From a virus: a stretch of 64,000 bases of DNA. The notes under the pieces were generated by a model. The model was not told the DNA's origin. It searched no databases and saw only the letters and a program-made list of their open reading frames with translations. A program made the position numbers and the translations under genes. Location: positions 82,610 to 146,609 of IMG/VR virus record IMGVR_UViG_3300020420_000008, one strand, 5' to 3'. Within the stretch, counting starts at the first letter, position 1; each line of letters starts with the position of its first letter. Below are positions 44,853 to 53,499 of the stretch, one piece after another.

Positions 44853-46256
44853 ATGGACGTATGCGAAAGGCTAGAAAGCCCTCTCAGGGAAGTTATGCTT
44901 TTACCTGATTTTATAGAGAAGGCTGGATTATTAACAACACAAACAATGGTAGCAGATTACTCTCACCAAGCTAATAGAAAAACTAGGTGGAGTGAAGAGA
45001 TGATGAGTATGTTTTTTCGTTCATCTGTTCTTAATCAACTTCCAGCACCTATAGTTATTGTAGATTTAGAGAAGTGTTTAGAACATGCTAACGAGACAAA
45101 TAATCAATCGGATATTGTGTACTTTACATTATGGTTTATTCAAAATGGTGCAAAATATTTAATATTAGATGGTAACAATAGAATTATGGTTACAAAAAAA
45201 ATATTAAATGATGAAGTAAAGTTACCAACAGATATTCCTTTACATACAGGACCTGATGGTAAACTAGTACAAACATCAAATATAAAGTTAGGTGCTACTT
45301 TTTCTACATTAGATAAAGCTTTAAGAGATTCTTTTGATACTAGTGAAGTAGAAGTTCATGTATACACAAAATTAACAGAAGTAAAAATGGGCTTAGTTTT
45401 TCAAATCTATAATTTAGGTTCACCATTAATTGATCCTGAATTTAGAAATTCTTTCGGCGGACTCATTGTTAAAGCTTATAGAGATTTAGCAGATAAATGG
45501 GAAAATTTGTTTGAAAAATTAGATATGACATCTACAAATATTAATAGAAGATCGATTGAGCAGTGGATGGCGTATGCTTTCAATATCTGGTTTCATGACA
45601 TTAAAAAACCTTGTACTAAAAAGGTTTTAGATAATCTAAGTTTACCAAATCAAAAATCTACTGAACTAGAAATTATTGGTTTTGAAAAAGCTATGAATAC
45701 TTTTTTGAAAATTGTTGATACTAGTAAAATTGTTGGTTTACAAAAAAGTAATGCAGTTTTAGATGCTTGGGCAATATATGTTCAGCAAACTAGAACTGAA
45801 AATAAAGTATTTAAAAATGACGAAACTATTTTAAAGTTTACAACAGATGTTGCTGACAGTATCTATCATCTATTAGAATTAAAAGGTGATGATGGTAAAG
45901 CTAAAACATATGAAACAGGTAAAGATGTTTTTAAAACTTTCAAAACCTTACTAGGTAACAAAACTGCTAGTAATAATAATGAAAGAAATAAGTTAATCTT
46001 AGAACAGTTAGTTGACTTAGATAAATATTTTGTACCTAAAACTAAAAGAGTTGCATCAGACTTAGATGCATCAATTGTCGCCAATAGTCAAAATTGGAAA
46101 ACTAAAGATGGTACTCCTATCCCATATGATCAACTTAAAAAATTTCACAAGGGACATATAGTACCTTTTTCAAAGAGCAAAGATTCTTCTAAAGAAAACC
46201 TTATAATACAAACACCTGAAGAAAATTTAAAGCTAGGTGCAAAAGAAGCAATTTAA
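44853..46256 (+). CDS. DUF262-HNH protein (GmrSD-like nuclease family)
   Basis: 467 residues. The N-terminal DUF262/ParB-like motif LILDGNNRI (Asp106-Arg110) corresponds to the DGQQR motif that binds or hydrolyses nucleotide in GmrSD-type enzymes. The C-terminus has an HNH-like motif: His432, His435 in HKGHIVP and Asn449, followed by N and K. The long helical middle is typical. Relatives include modification-dependent restriction enzymes and other defence proteins. The gene is richer in A+T than its neighbours, suggesting separate origin. The targets and any self-protection are unknown. RBS AGAGAGG. Confidence 0.75.
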   Translation: MDVCERLESPLREVMLLPDFIEKAGLLTTQTMVADYSHQANRKTRWSEEMMSMFFRSSVLNQLPAPIVIVDLEKCLEHANETNNQSDIVYFTLWFIQNGAKYLILDGNNRIMVTKKILNDEVKLPTDIPLHTGPDGKLVQTSNIKLGATFSTLDKALRDSFDTSEVEVHVYTKLTEVKMGLVFQIYNLGSPLIDPEFRNSFGGLIVKAYRDLADKWENLFEKLDMTSTNINRRSIEQWMAYAFNIWFHDIKKPCTKKVLDNLSLPNQKSTELEIIGFEKAMNTFLKIVDTSKIVGLQKSNAVLDAWAIYVQQTRTENKVFKNDETILKFTTDVADSIYHLLELKGDDGKAKTYETGKDVFKTFKTLLGNKTASNNNERNKLILEQLVDLDKYFVPKTKRVASDLDASIVANSQNWKTKDGTPIPYDQLKKFHKGHIVPFSKSKDSSKENLIIQTPEENLKLGAKEAI

Positions 46257-46259
46257 AGG

Positions 46260-46288
46260 TTGACATTCATATCGTTTTGAGTCATACT
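46260..46288 (+). promoter_or_regulatory. sigma-70-type promoter
   Basis: TTGACA at 46260-46265, a 17-nt spacer and CATACT at 46283-46288, in the gap before the gene at 46318. Confidence 0.65.
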
Positions 46289-46317
46289 GTAAGAGTAATA
46301 AGAGAGAGTGATTCGTA

Positions 46318-48570
46318 ATGACATTAAATATTCAATCAAAAGAAGTTCTTGCACGGCTACTCGCCACTGAGAACATTACTGTTGAGCATCAAAATGTTTC
46401 TACTGCGAGTTTCAATGTAAAAGATCGAGTTCTAATATTGCCTATGTGGGACGATATGCAGAACTTCACATATGATCATTTAGTTGGACATGAAGTAGGA
46501 CATGCTTTATTCACTGATGCTGACGAATGGGCTTCAGCTATCGAAAAGCACGGCAAGAACTTCAAAGGTTTTCTAAACATCGTAGAAGATGCTAGAATAG
46601 AAAAGAAAATCCAGAGAACATATCCTGGTTTGAAAAGATCCTTCATTCAATCATACAAGAAAATGTTGAGTGAGGGTTTTTTCGGTAGAGATGAAACAGA
46701 AATCAATACTTTCGAACTTATTGATAGACTCAATGTTTACTTCAAGTGCGGTATGTCAACTGGTACAAAATTTGCTGATGATGAAAAGAAGTGGTTAGAC
46801 ATTATCGCTAAGATAGAAACTCAAGATGAAGCTTACAAAGTTGCTCTTGAGTTATTTGAGTTAGCAAAAGAGAAAAAAGAAAAAGAGCAACAGGCTCAAA
46901 AAGAGTCAGAAGAGGAGATGCAAGAAGATGGAGAAGATGATGATAATTTCAGCTTTGCTGACGGTGACATGGATTATGACGATTATGATATCGATGAAGA
47001 TGGAGACGATAGTTCTGAAGATGGCTCTAGCGAAGGCGAAAGCGAAGACTCAGATTTAGAAGAAACTGAAGAAGAACTAAAAGGTTCTGGTGAGAAGAGC
47101 GACTCTGAAGATAAAGAAGAAGAAGTAGAAACACCAGTTCAACAAGTTTCACATTCAAAAGTCGGTGGTGAGTCACCTGAGCCTCTAAATCCTAATCTAC
47201 CTATTGCAGAAACTGACGCTTTGTTAGAAGATAACATAAAGTCTTTAAGTCCTACAAATGGTAAAGCAGTTATCAATGTGACACTTGATATGAACTTAAA
47301 GACATATCAAGATAGAATTTTTAGTTACAAGAAAATACTTTCTGATAAAGATACTGGCGGTGCGATACATGCTGGTTCTGGTATGTACAAAGATTTTCAA
47401 GTCAACAATAAAAAAGCTATCAACTACATGGTAAAAGAATTTGAAATGAAGAAAAAAGCTTCTGAGTATAAGAGAGCAACAGTTTCTAAAACTGGTGTTC
47501 TTGATACACTCAAGATGAACAACTACAAATTCTCTGATGATATCTTCAAGAAAATGACAATCGTTCCTGATGGTAAAAATCACGGACTAGTAATGTTCAT
47601 AGATTGGAGTGGTTCTATGGCAAGCAATCTTTCTAACACTGTTGATCAGTTGATTAATTTAGTTAGCTTTTGCCGACAAGTTCAGATACCTTTTCAAGTT
47701 TATGCTTTCAGCGATAACAGTACACTAGCTTATGATATGTTTGGTAATAGAGAAGCTAAAGAAAAAATGAGAGTCAATACAAAAGGTTATACTACTCTAC
47801 AAGATGATTTTCACCTACTTGAGTTCTTCAACAATAAAATGTCAAGAACTGAGTTTCAGAAAATGTGTGCTTTTGTACTAGCAGTTGGTAAGTATTGGGA
47901 AAATAGATACAGACTCGATAGTAAGTATGGCGAATATTGGGTTCCAAGAAAGTTCTGGTTGTCAGGTACTCCTTTGAATGATGCAATACTTTCTGCTCAT
48001 GCAATAGTAAAAGCTTTTCAAAAGACTAATAGAATTGACATAGTGAATACAGTATTCCTAACTGACGGTGCTAGTAACTATTCTTACTACAATAGAGATT
48101 ATGCTACTAGAGCAAACATTGCACCATGGAATGAGACTTGGATATTCACGAATGAAGTTACTAAAAAGTCTTTACGATTAACTCAAAGCGGTACAAATAG
48201 ACTTGGTATCAATACAACTCCGACACTTCTAAAGTCTCTAGCTGACTACACAAATTCGAATGTGATTGGATTTCACATTCTACCTAAAAACAAGAGAACT
48301 GCACTAAATGATATGGGACACGATTTAAAGCACCACCAAAAAGAGAGTATGTGGGCTAGATTACTTCACGATTCATTTGTAGTGAATACCACAAATGGTT
48401 ATACTAAGCAGTTTCTAGTTCAAAGTTCAAAGCTTGCAACATCTAATGGTGCTATCGAAGTTGACGATGGTGCTACAAAAGGAAAGATTAGACAAGCTTT
48501 CAAAAAAGCTACTACTGGTTCTAGAACTAGTCGAGTGATGTTATCACAATTTATTGAATTAGTAGCTTGA
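46318..48570 (+). CDS. metallopeptidase-like and VWA-domain protein (CobT-like)
   Basis: 750 residues. HEVGH at 58-62 with Glu90 in VEDARIE is a zinc-peptidase-like HExxH site. An acidic linker with many Asp/Glu lies at about 190-265. A von Willebrand A domain follows with the MIDAS motif DWSGS (Asp429, Ser431, Ser433) and later TDGAS. Proteins of this plan in marine T4-like phages are often called CobT-like or peptidase. The MoxR/CobS-like ATPase follows, forming the usual AAA-VWA pair that remodels or inserts cofactors into a partner protein. Own promoter at 46260. The substrate is unknown. Confidence 0.85.
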   Translation: MTLNIQSKEVLARLLATENITVEHQNVSTASFNVKDRVLILPMWDDMQNFTYDHLVGHEVGHALFTDADEWASAIEKHGKNFKGFLNIVEDARIEKKIQRTYPGLKRSFIQSYKKMLSEGFFGRDETEINTFELIDRLNVYFKCGMSTGTKFADDEKKWLDIIAKIETQDEAYKVALELFELAKEKKEKEQQAQKESEEEMQEDGEDDDNFSFADGDMDYDDYDIDEDGDDSSEDGSSEGESEDSDLEETEEELKGSGEKSDSEDKEEEVETPVQQVSHSKVGGESPEPLNPNLPIAETDALLEDNIKSLSPTNGKAVINVTLDMNLKTYQDRIFSYKKILSDKDTGGAIHAGSGMYKDFQVNNKKAINYMVKEFEMKKKASEYKRATVSKTGVLDTLKMNNYKFSDDIFKKMTIVPDGKNHGLVMFIDWSGSMASNLSNTVDQLINLVSFCRQVQIPFQVYAFSDNSTLAYDMFGNREAKEKMRVNTKGYTTLQDDFHLLEFFNNKMSRTEFQKMCAFVLAVGKYWENRYRLDSKYGEYWVPRKFWLSGTPLNDAILSAHAIVKAFQKTNRIDIVNTVFLTDGASNYSYYNRDYATRANIAPWNETWIFTNEVTKKSLRLTQSGTNRLGINTTPTLLKSLADYTNSNVIGFHILPKNKRTALNDMGHDLKHHQKESMWARLLHDSFVVNTTNGYTKQFLVQSSKLATSNGAIEVDDGATKGKIRQAFKKATTGSRTSRVMLSQFIELVA

Positions 48571-48594
48571 CAAACCCACCAGGTTTGCTATCCT
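48567..48594 (+). promoter_or_regulatory. sigma-70-type promoter
   Basis: TTGACA at 48567-48572, a 16-nt spacer and TATCCT at 48589-48594; the first bases overlap the preceding stop. The spacer holds a small inverted repeat (AAACC and GGTTT). It precedes the AAA+ gene at 48641. Confidence 0.6.
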
Positions 48595-48640
48595 AATAAT
48601 GTAAGTGATTCGTTTGATAATTAAATAGAGAGGTTATATT

Positions 48641-49819
48641 ATGTATTTATCACCACGTAAAAAGCTTTTTGTCGATACCGCCACCAGCAAGTTTGGTGTC
48701 GGTGCGATTTTAAATCGACAAGAAGTTCAAAGTGCCGCCGATGATGCAAACATTCCATTTCCATGGTGGTTCTGGAAAACTGCTAAAGTCGGTTACAATC
48801 AGTTTCAACTACCTTCAGTAGGTGGTCCTGAAACAGTTACTGCAACTATGACAGGTGTTGCACCTGTCGCATCTAGTGATGCACAGGTTAATTTACAACC
48901 TGCACCTAAAGTTTCTCTTTCAGTAGAGACTACTGCTTTTACAGAAAATCTAGTACCAGCAGTTGATCCTTTATTTGTTCCTTTTGGTAACTTCACCAAG
49001 ATAAAGCAGATAATATCTTCAAAGATGTTCTATCCTGTTTACGTTACTGGTTTGTCAGGTAACGGAAAAACTTTCGGTATTGAGCAAGCATGTGCCCAAG
49101 CCCGAAGAGAAGTTATTCGAATTAACTTCACTGTAGAAACTGATGAAGATGATCTTATCGGTGGTTTTAGACTCATCGATGGCGATACTAAGTTCTTCAA
49201 AGGTCCTATCATCAATGCGATGGAGAAAGGCGCAGTTGCTTTACTTGACGAGTTAGACTTAGCTAACCCTGCCAAAGTAATGTGCTTACAATCAATTCTT
49301 GAAGGCAAAGGTTACTTCATTAAAAAGACAGGTGAGTTTATCAAGCCTGCTCCTGGTTTCACCGTGATTGCTACTGCGAACACAAAAGGTAAAGGTTCTG
49401 ACGATGGTAGATTCATCGGTACTAACGTGATGAATGAAGCTTTCTTAGAAAGATTTCCTATCACTGTTGAGCAAGAGTATCCACCAGTTGCTACTGAAAA
49501 GAAAATACTTGGTAAAGTATTTACTGACTTGGGTATCTCTGACGATGGTTTTGTTGCCAAGCTTGTTGATTGGGCTGACATTATCAGAAAAACTTTCTAT
49601 GATGGTGGTGTCGATGAAATCATTTCAACCCGAAGATTAGTTCACATAGCGAAAGCTTTCTCAATCTTCAACGATAAAATGACAGCCATCGATATGTGCA
49701 TCAATCGATTTGACGAGGACACCAAGTTGTCATTCAAAGACTTGTACACCAAAATCGATGTAGAAGTTTCAGAAACACCTGACACTGCTATTGAGAATGA
49801 AGAAGAGATTCCATTCTGA
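48641..49819 (+). CDS. cobS-like: MoxR/CobS-like AAA+ ATPase
   Basis: 392 residues. Walker A GLSGNGKT at 137-144, a DDLIGGFRL segment, Walker B LLDELD, sensor motif ATANTKGKGS and a late Arg-containing STRRLVH helix place it in the MoxR/CobS clade. cobS-like genes are frequent in marine T4-like phages; a role in cobalamin synthesis has been proposed but is unproved. Here its neighbour is the VWA protein, favouring a MoxR-VWA chaperone pair. The N-terminal 120 residues are specific to phage forms. It has its own promoter and is followed by a terminator. Confidence 0.87.
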   Translation: MYLSPRKKLFVDTATSKFGVGAILNRQEVQSAADDANIPFPWWFWKTAKVGYNQFQLPSVGGPETVTATMTGVAPVASSDAQVNLQPAPKVSLSVETTAFTENLVPAVDPLFVPFGNFTKIKQIISSKMFYPVYVTGLSGNGKTFGIEQACAQARREVIRINFTVETDEDDLIGGFRLIDGDTKFFKGPIINAMEKGAVALLDELDLANPAKVMCLQSILEGKGYFIKKTGEFIKPAPGFTVIATANTKGKGSDDGRFIGTNVMNEAFLERFPITVEQEYPPVATEKKILGKVFTDLGISDDGFVAKLVDWADIIRKTFYDGGVDEIISTRRLVHIAKAFSIFNDKMTAIDMCINRFDEDTKLSFKDLYTKIDVEVSETPDTAIENEEEIPF

Positions 49820-49840
49820 TAAAAAAAATATATAACCTTG

Positions 49841-49871
49841 AAAAGCCTGTCTTGACAAAGATGGGCTTTTT
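49841..49871 (+). terminator. rho-independent terminator with a -35 box in its loop
   Basis: AAAAGCCTGTCTT pairs with AAGATGGGCTTTT (13 bp, two G-T pairs) around the loop GACA, followed by T. It ends the cobS-like transcript. TTGACA of the next promoter spans the top of the stem and the loop. Confidence 0.85.
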
Positions 49872-49881
49872 AGTATATACT
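49852..49881 (+). promoter_or_regulatory. sigma-70-type promoter inside the terminator
   Basis: TTGACA at 49852-49857, an 18-nt spacer and TATACT at 49876-49881. A start near 49888 leaves a leader of about 25 nt with AAAAGGA before the TTG start at 49913. It probably drives the glycosyltransferase and the DNA-polymerase accessory genes. Confidence 0.7.
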
Positions 49882-49912
49882 CATAACAATATATTATGAA
49901 AAGGAATATAAC

Positions 49913-50800
49913 TTGGAAATACAAATTGAATTAGCTGAATTACGTAAGAAAAAAATATTCGTAGCTACGCCAATGTATGGTGGTATGTGTCACGGTATGT
50001 ACACTAAAGCATCATGCGACTTAGCAAAAATAACACAAGCGTATGAGATGGATGTTAAGATGTTCTATCTCTTTAATGAGTCTCTAATTACCAGAGCAAG
50101 AAATTATTGTGTTGACGAATTTCTACGTAGCGATTATACTCATATGATGTTTATAGATTCTGATATTGGTTTTGATCCTAACGATGTATTATCTTTAGCT
50201 ATTATTGCTGATGAAGGTAATAGAGATATCGTATGTGGTCCATATCCAAAGAAAACTATAGCTTGGGAAAAAATTAAAAAAGCAGTTGAGATGGGATTCG
50301 GAGATAAAAATCCTAATGAACTAGAAAACTTTGGTGGAGATTACGTATTTAATCCAGCTAGTGATGCTTTAGAAATGAGACTAGATGAACCTATCGAAGT
50401 GTTAGAGGGTGGTACAGGTTTCATGATGATAACTAGAAACGCTTTTAAGAAATTTGATGAAGCATATCCAGATTTGAGATATTTTCCCGATCATGTTAGA
50501 ACAAAACACTTTGATGGTAGTAGAGATATCGGTATGTATTTTCAAGCACTAATAGATCCAGAGTCAAAAAGATATCTTTCAGAAGATTATATGTTTTGTC
50601 AGTGGATGAAAAAAGCTGGAGTACCAACATGGTATTGTCCTTGGATGAAATTATCCCACACAGGTAGTTATGTATTTGGTGGTAGTTTATTAGATTTAGC
50701 ACAATTAGGTGTATCAGCAACTGCCGATCCAGTAGAAATTGAAAAAACTAAAAAGAAGGAACCAAAAGGCATACAACTTAACTTAGGAGAAATTGAATGA
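49913..50800 (+). CDS. glycosyltransferase-like protein (GT-A fold)
   Basis: 295 residues. VATPMYGGMCHGMYTKAS at the N-terminus, the DxD-type MMFIDSDIGFDP motif at about 78-89, CGPYPKKTI, and LSEDYMFCQW are typical of the GT-A proteins carried by cyanophage-like myoviruses. It could transfer sugar to DNA, virion proteins or host surface; the substrate is unknown. The start is TTG, supported by AAAAGGA 8 nt upstream; no in-frame ATG lies at the start of the conserved region. The end overlaps the next start (ATGA). Confidence 0.78.
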   Translation: MEIQIELAELRKKKIFVATPMYGGMCHGMYTKASCDLAKITQAYEMDVKMFYLFNESLITRARNYCVDEFLRSDYTHMMFIDSDIGFDPNDVLSLAIIADEGNRDIVCGPYPKKTIAWEKIKKAVEMGFGDKNPNELENFGGDYVFNPASDALEMRLDEPIEVLEGGTGFMMITRNAFKKFDEAYPDLRYFPDHVRTKHFDGSRDIGMYFQALIDPESKRYLSEDYMFCQWMKKAGVPTWYCPWMKLSHTGSYVFGGSLLDLAQLGVSATADPVEIEKTKKKEPKGIQLNLGEIE

Positions 50801-51096
50801 GTGAGAAAGTAAACTTTAAATTTGGTGAAGATAAAATTCTTAAAGAGTTGTATGATTATGTATCTGCAACTTATAGAGGACACTATTCGACAAACCAGTT
50901 TCAATCAACCGAGTTTATCATAGATTGTGGACACGGAGAAGGTTTCATGCTTGGTAATATAATCAAGTATGCACAGAGATATGGTAAGAAGAATGGCAAG
51001 AACAGAGCGGACTTGCTGAAAGTTGCTCACTATGCTATAATGGCGTTACATATAGATTCAAATCAAGCAGGAGAAAATGATGATGCAAATAAGTGA
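50797..51096 (+). CDS. DUF3310 protein (SaV-like), 99 aa
   Basis: The segment GFMLGNIIKYAQRYGKKNGK followed by ADLLKVAHYAI is the DUF3310 signature found in small phage proteins near replication genes. The function in phages is not established; a nucleotide-metabolism role is sometimes proposed. It overlaps the glycosyltransferase stop by 4 nt and the clamp gene by 14 nt. Confidence 0.8.
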   Translation: MSEKVNFKFGEDKILKELYDYVSATYRGHYSTNQFQSTEFIIDCGHGEGFMLGNIIKYAQRYGKKNGKNRADLLKVAHYAIMALHIDSNQAGENDDANK

Positions 51097-51748
51097 TGAT
51101 ACAATTGAAGTACTAAAAAACTTCTCAACAATAAATCCATCTTTGTCGTTCAAAGCTGGTAATACTATTCGTACTGTTTCTGAACAGAAGAATATTCTAG
51201 CACAAGCAGTGATAGGAGAAAGCTTGCCTATGAATTTTGCAATCTATGAACTTAATCAATTTTTAGGTTTAGCAAGTTTGTATGATAAACCGGACTTTGC
51301 TTTTGGTGAGAAAGAAGTTGTGATTAGTGAAGGCAGTAGTAAATCAAAGTATACATACACTGATCCATCTATGGTGACTTCTGCTCCTGATAAAAATCTT
51401 GAGTTAGACAATGCTGATGTTTCTGTAAAAATATCTGCTGACGATATGAAAAGAGTTCTATCTGCCGCCAACCAACTGGGTTTACCTGAAGTTGTAGTTA
51501 GAGGTGAAGAAGGTAGTATTGCTATAGTAGCAACAGATACAAAGAACCCTACATCAAATGAGCATAGTGTTTCTCTTGGTTCTACCAATGATAACTTCTC
51601 TATGGTTTTTAAAACAGAGAACTTGCAGAAGCTTGGTACTAGTGACTATGACGTAGCCATATCTAAAGCAGGTATAGCACACTTCAAATCTACTTCAAAA
51701 AATATTCAATATTGGATTGCAACAGAGACTAATTCAAGTTATAATTAA
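51083..51748 (+). CDS. gp45: sliding clamp gp45
   Basis: About 221 residues (T4: 228). MQISDDTIEVLKNFSTINPS aligns with the T4 gp45 start; the rest shows two clamp-like domains (INEL-like strands, then VSLGSTNDNFSMVFKTENLQ). The trimeric ring holds DNA polymerase gp43 on DNA and also activates late transcription with gp55. Three successive ATGs (51077, 51080, 51083) are possible; the third fits homologs, with AGGAG about 9 nt upstream. Loader genes 44 and 62 follow, as in T4. Confidence 0.92.
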   Translation: MQISDDTIEVLKNFSTINPSLSFKAGNTIRTVSEQKNILAQAVIGESLPMNFAIYELNQFLGLASLYDKPDFAFGEKEVVISEGSSKSKYTYTDPSMVTSAPDKNLELDNADVSVKISADDMKRVLSAANQLGLPEVVVRGEEGSIAIVATDTKNPTSNEHSVSLGSTNDNFSMVFKTENLQKLGTSDYDVAISKAGIAHFKSTSKNIQYWIATETNSSYN

Positions 51749-51776
51749 GAAATTGAAATTTATATTATGGTGATTC

Positions 51777-52718
51777 ATGCGAGAAGATTTTTTGTGGGTA
51801 GAGAAGTATCGCCCAAAGACTATAAAAGATACTGTACTAAGTCCTGAGTTAAAGACTCTATTTCAAACTTTCGTTGATAATAACAATGTGCCCAATCTTC
51901 TTCTAACAGGCTCACAAGGCATAGGTAAAACTACTGTTGCTAAAGCTATGTTAGAAGAACTAGGTGCTGACTATATTGTTATCAATGGTTCTGATGAAGG
52001 TAGATTGATTGATACACTCAGAACTAAGATTAAAAACTTTGCCTCATCTGTATCTCTAGCAGGTGGGCGTAAGTATGTAATTCTTGATGAAGCAGATTAT
52101 TGTAATGCTGAAACTGTTCAGCCTGCTCTCAGAAACTTTATGGAAGAATTTAGTAAGAACTGTGGTTTTATAATGACATGTAACTTTGTCAATAAGATTA
52201 TACAACCACTTCATAGTCGATGTTCAGTTGTAGAATTTAAGATAGCAAACAAAGATAAGCCTGCTATGGCTAAAGAATTGTATGCTAGAATACTAGACAT
52301 TCTCAAACAAGAAAATATAAGCTTTGAAGAGAAAGTAATTCTAGAAGTTCTTGCGAAGCATTTTCCCGATAATCGTAGAATACTAAATGAGTTACAAAGA
52401 TATTCTGCAACAGGACATATTGATAGTGGTATACTTGCTAATCTATCAGAGACAAGCATTAAAGAACTTATGCAACTTTTGAAAGACAAAGAGTTCACTT
52501 CAGTTCGTAAATGGGTAGGTAAAAATATTGATGGTGATGTTGCACCAATGTTTCGTAAAATATATGATACTATAACTCAGTATGTAAAACCTACAAGTAT
52601 TCCTCAAGTTGTTGTTACTCTTGCTGACTATCAATACAAATCTGCGTTTGTAGCTGATCAAGAAGTTAACTTCATGGCTTTTCTCACAGAGTTGATGGTA
52701 GAAACAGAATGGCAGTAA
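51777..52718 (+). CDS. gp44: clamp loader large subunit gp44
   Basis: 313 residues (T4: 319). WVEKYRPKTIKDTVLSPELK at the N-terminus, Walker A TGSQGIGKTT at 44-53, Walker B VILDEAD, the SRC arginine-finger motif (HSRCSVVEF) and a C-terminal helical collar region. Four copies with one gp62 load the gp45 ring using ATP. The end overlaps the gp62 start by 10 nt. The ribosome binding site is a weak GGTGA close to the ATG. Confidence 0.95.
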   Translation: MREDFLWVEKYRPKTIKDTVLSPELKTLFQTFVDNNNVPNLLLTGSQGIGKTTVAKAMLEELGADYIVINGSDEGRLIDTLRTKIKNFASSVSLAGGRKYVILDEADYCNAETVQPALRNFMEEFSKNCGFIMTCNFVNKIIQPLHSRCSVVEFKIANKDKPAMAKELYARILDILKQENISFEEKVILEVLAKHFPDNRRILNELQRYSATGHIDSGILANLSETSIKELMQLLKDKEFTSVRKWVGKNIDGDVAPMFRKIYDTITQYVKPTSIPQVVVTLADYQYKSAFVADQEVNFMAFLTELMVETEWQ

Positions 52719-53107
52719 AGACTAATCCTTTTGACTATATCACTGCTATCAATGTATCAAAGAAAAATCTCATGCGAGGTAGTAACAACGATACGATAGC
52801 AGAGAAAGATTATAGTTCTTTTCTAACTAATCGTTCACTATCTTATTTCGCAGATACGATAGGTTATGCTAACGAAATGAATCAGAGACATCACACAGAT
52901 AATCTTCCTCAATTCGAATATTTACTAAATATTGTCAGAGCCAAGAAACGGTTCTCAAAATGGGTGAAAAAAGAAAATGATAGGGATATATCTCTTGTGA
53001 AAGATTATTATGGATATAATAACACAAAAGCTATACAAGCACTGTCAATTCTAACTCCCGAACAAATGAAATTTATTAGAGAGAAGTTAAATAAAGGTGG
53101 AGTATGA
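52709..53107 (+). CDS. gp62: clamp loader small subunit gp62
   Basis: 132 residues, shorter than T4 gp62 (187) but usual in marine relatives. NPFDYITAINVSKKNLMRGS and the all-helical remainder are family-typical. It completes the gp44/62 loader. It overlaps gp44 by 10 nt and regA by 4 nt, keeping the T4 order 45-44-62-regA and likely setting subunit ratio by translational coupling. Confidence 0.9.
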   Translation: MAVKTNPFDYITAINVSKKNLMRGSNNDTIAEKDYSSFLTNRSLSYFADTIGYANEMNQRHHTDNLPQFEYLLNIVRAKKRFSKWVKKENDRDISLVKDYYGYNNTKAIQALSILTPEQMKFIREKLNKGGV

Positions 53108-53499
53108 TTGAGATAAGTAGTTTAGTAGAAGTAAAGTTGAAAGAAGACGAAGACTTCCTAAAGATAAGAGAAACACTTACACGTATAGGTGTAGCTAGTA
53201 GAAAAGATAAGACATTGTTCCAGAGTTGTCATATACTTCATAAGCAAGGAAAGTATTATATTACACACTTCAAAGAACTTTTTTCTATGGACGGAAAACC
53301 CAGTAATTTTACAGAAGATGATATATCACGTAGAAATTCTATAGCTAATTTACTAGCAGAATGGGGATTAGTAGAATTAGTTGATCCCGATAAATCAAAA
53401 GAACCAGTGTCACCACTTTCACAAATAAAAGTTTTACCACATAAGGAAAAAGATGAGTGGAACTTGGCGGCAAAATATAACATAGGAAAGAAAAGATAA
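53104..53499 (+). CDS. regA: translational repressor RegA
   Basis: 131 residues (T4: 122). FLKIRETLTRIGVASRKDKT, SCHILHKQGKYYITHFKELF and DEWNLAAKYNIGKKR align with T4 RegA along its length. It binds ribosome binding sites of early mRNAs and blocks their translation, including its own operon in T4. It shows a small insertion (VDPDKSKEPVSPLS) near residue 100. The start and stop both overlap neighbours. Confidence 0.95.
   Translation: MIEISSLVEVKLKEDEDFLKIRETLTRIGVASRKDKTLFQSCHILHKQGKYYITHFKELFSMDGKPSNFTEDDISRRNSIANLLAEWGLVELVDPDKSKEPVSPLSQIKVLPHKEKDEWNLAAKYNIGKKR

Noticed and set aside
48573-48588. AAACC/GGTTT inverted repeat in the promoter before the cobS-like gene as an operator
   Set aside because: Arms of only 5 bp with a 5-nt centre are expected by chance; noted in the promoter entry but not claimed as regulation.
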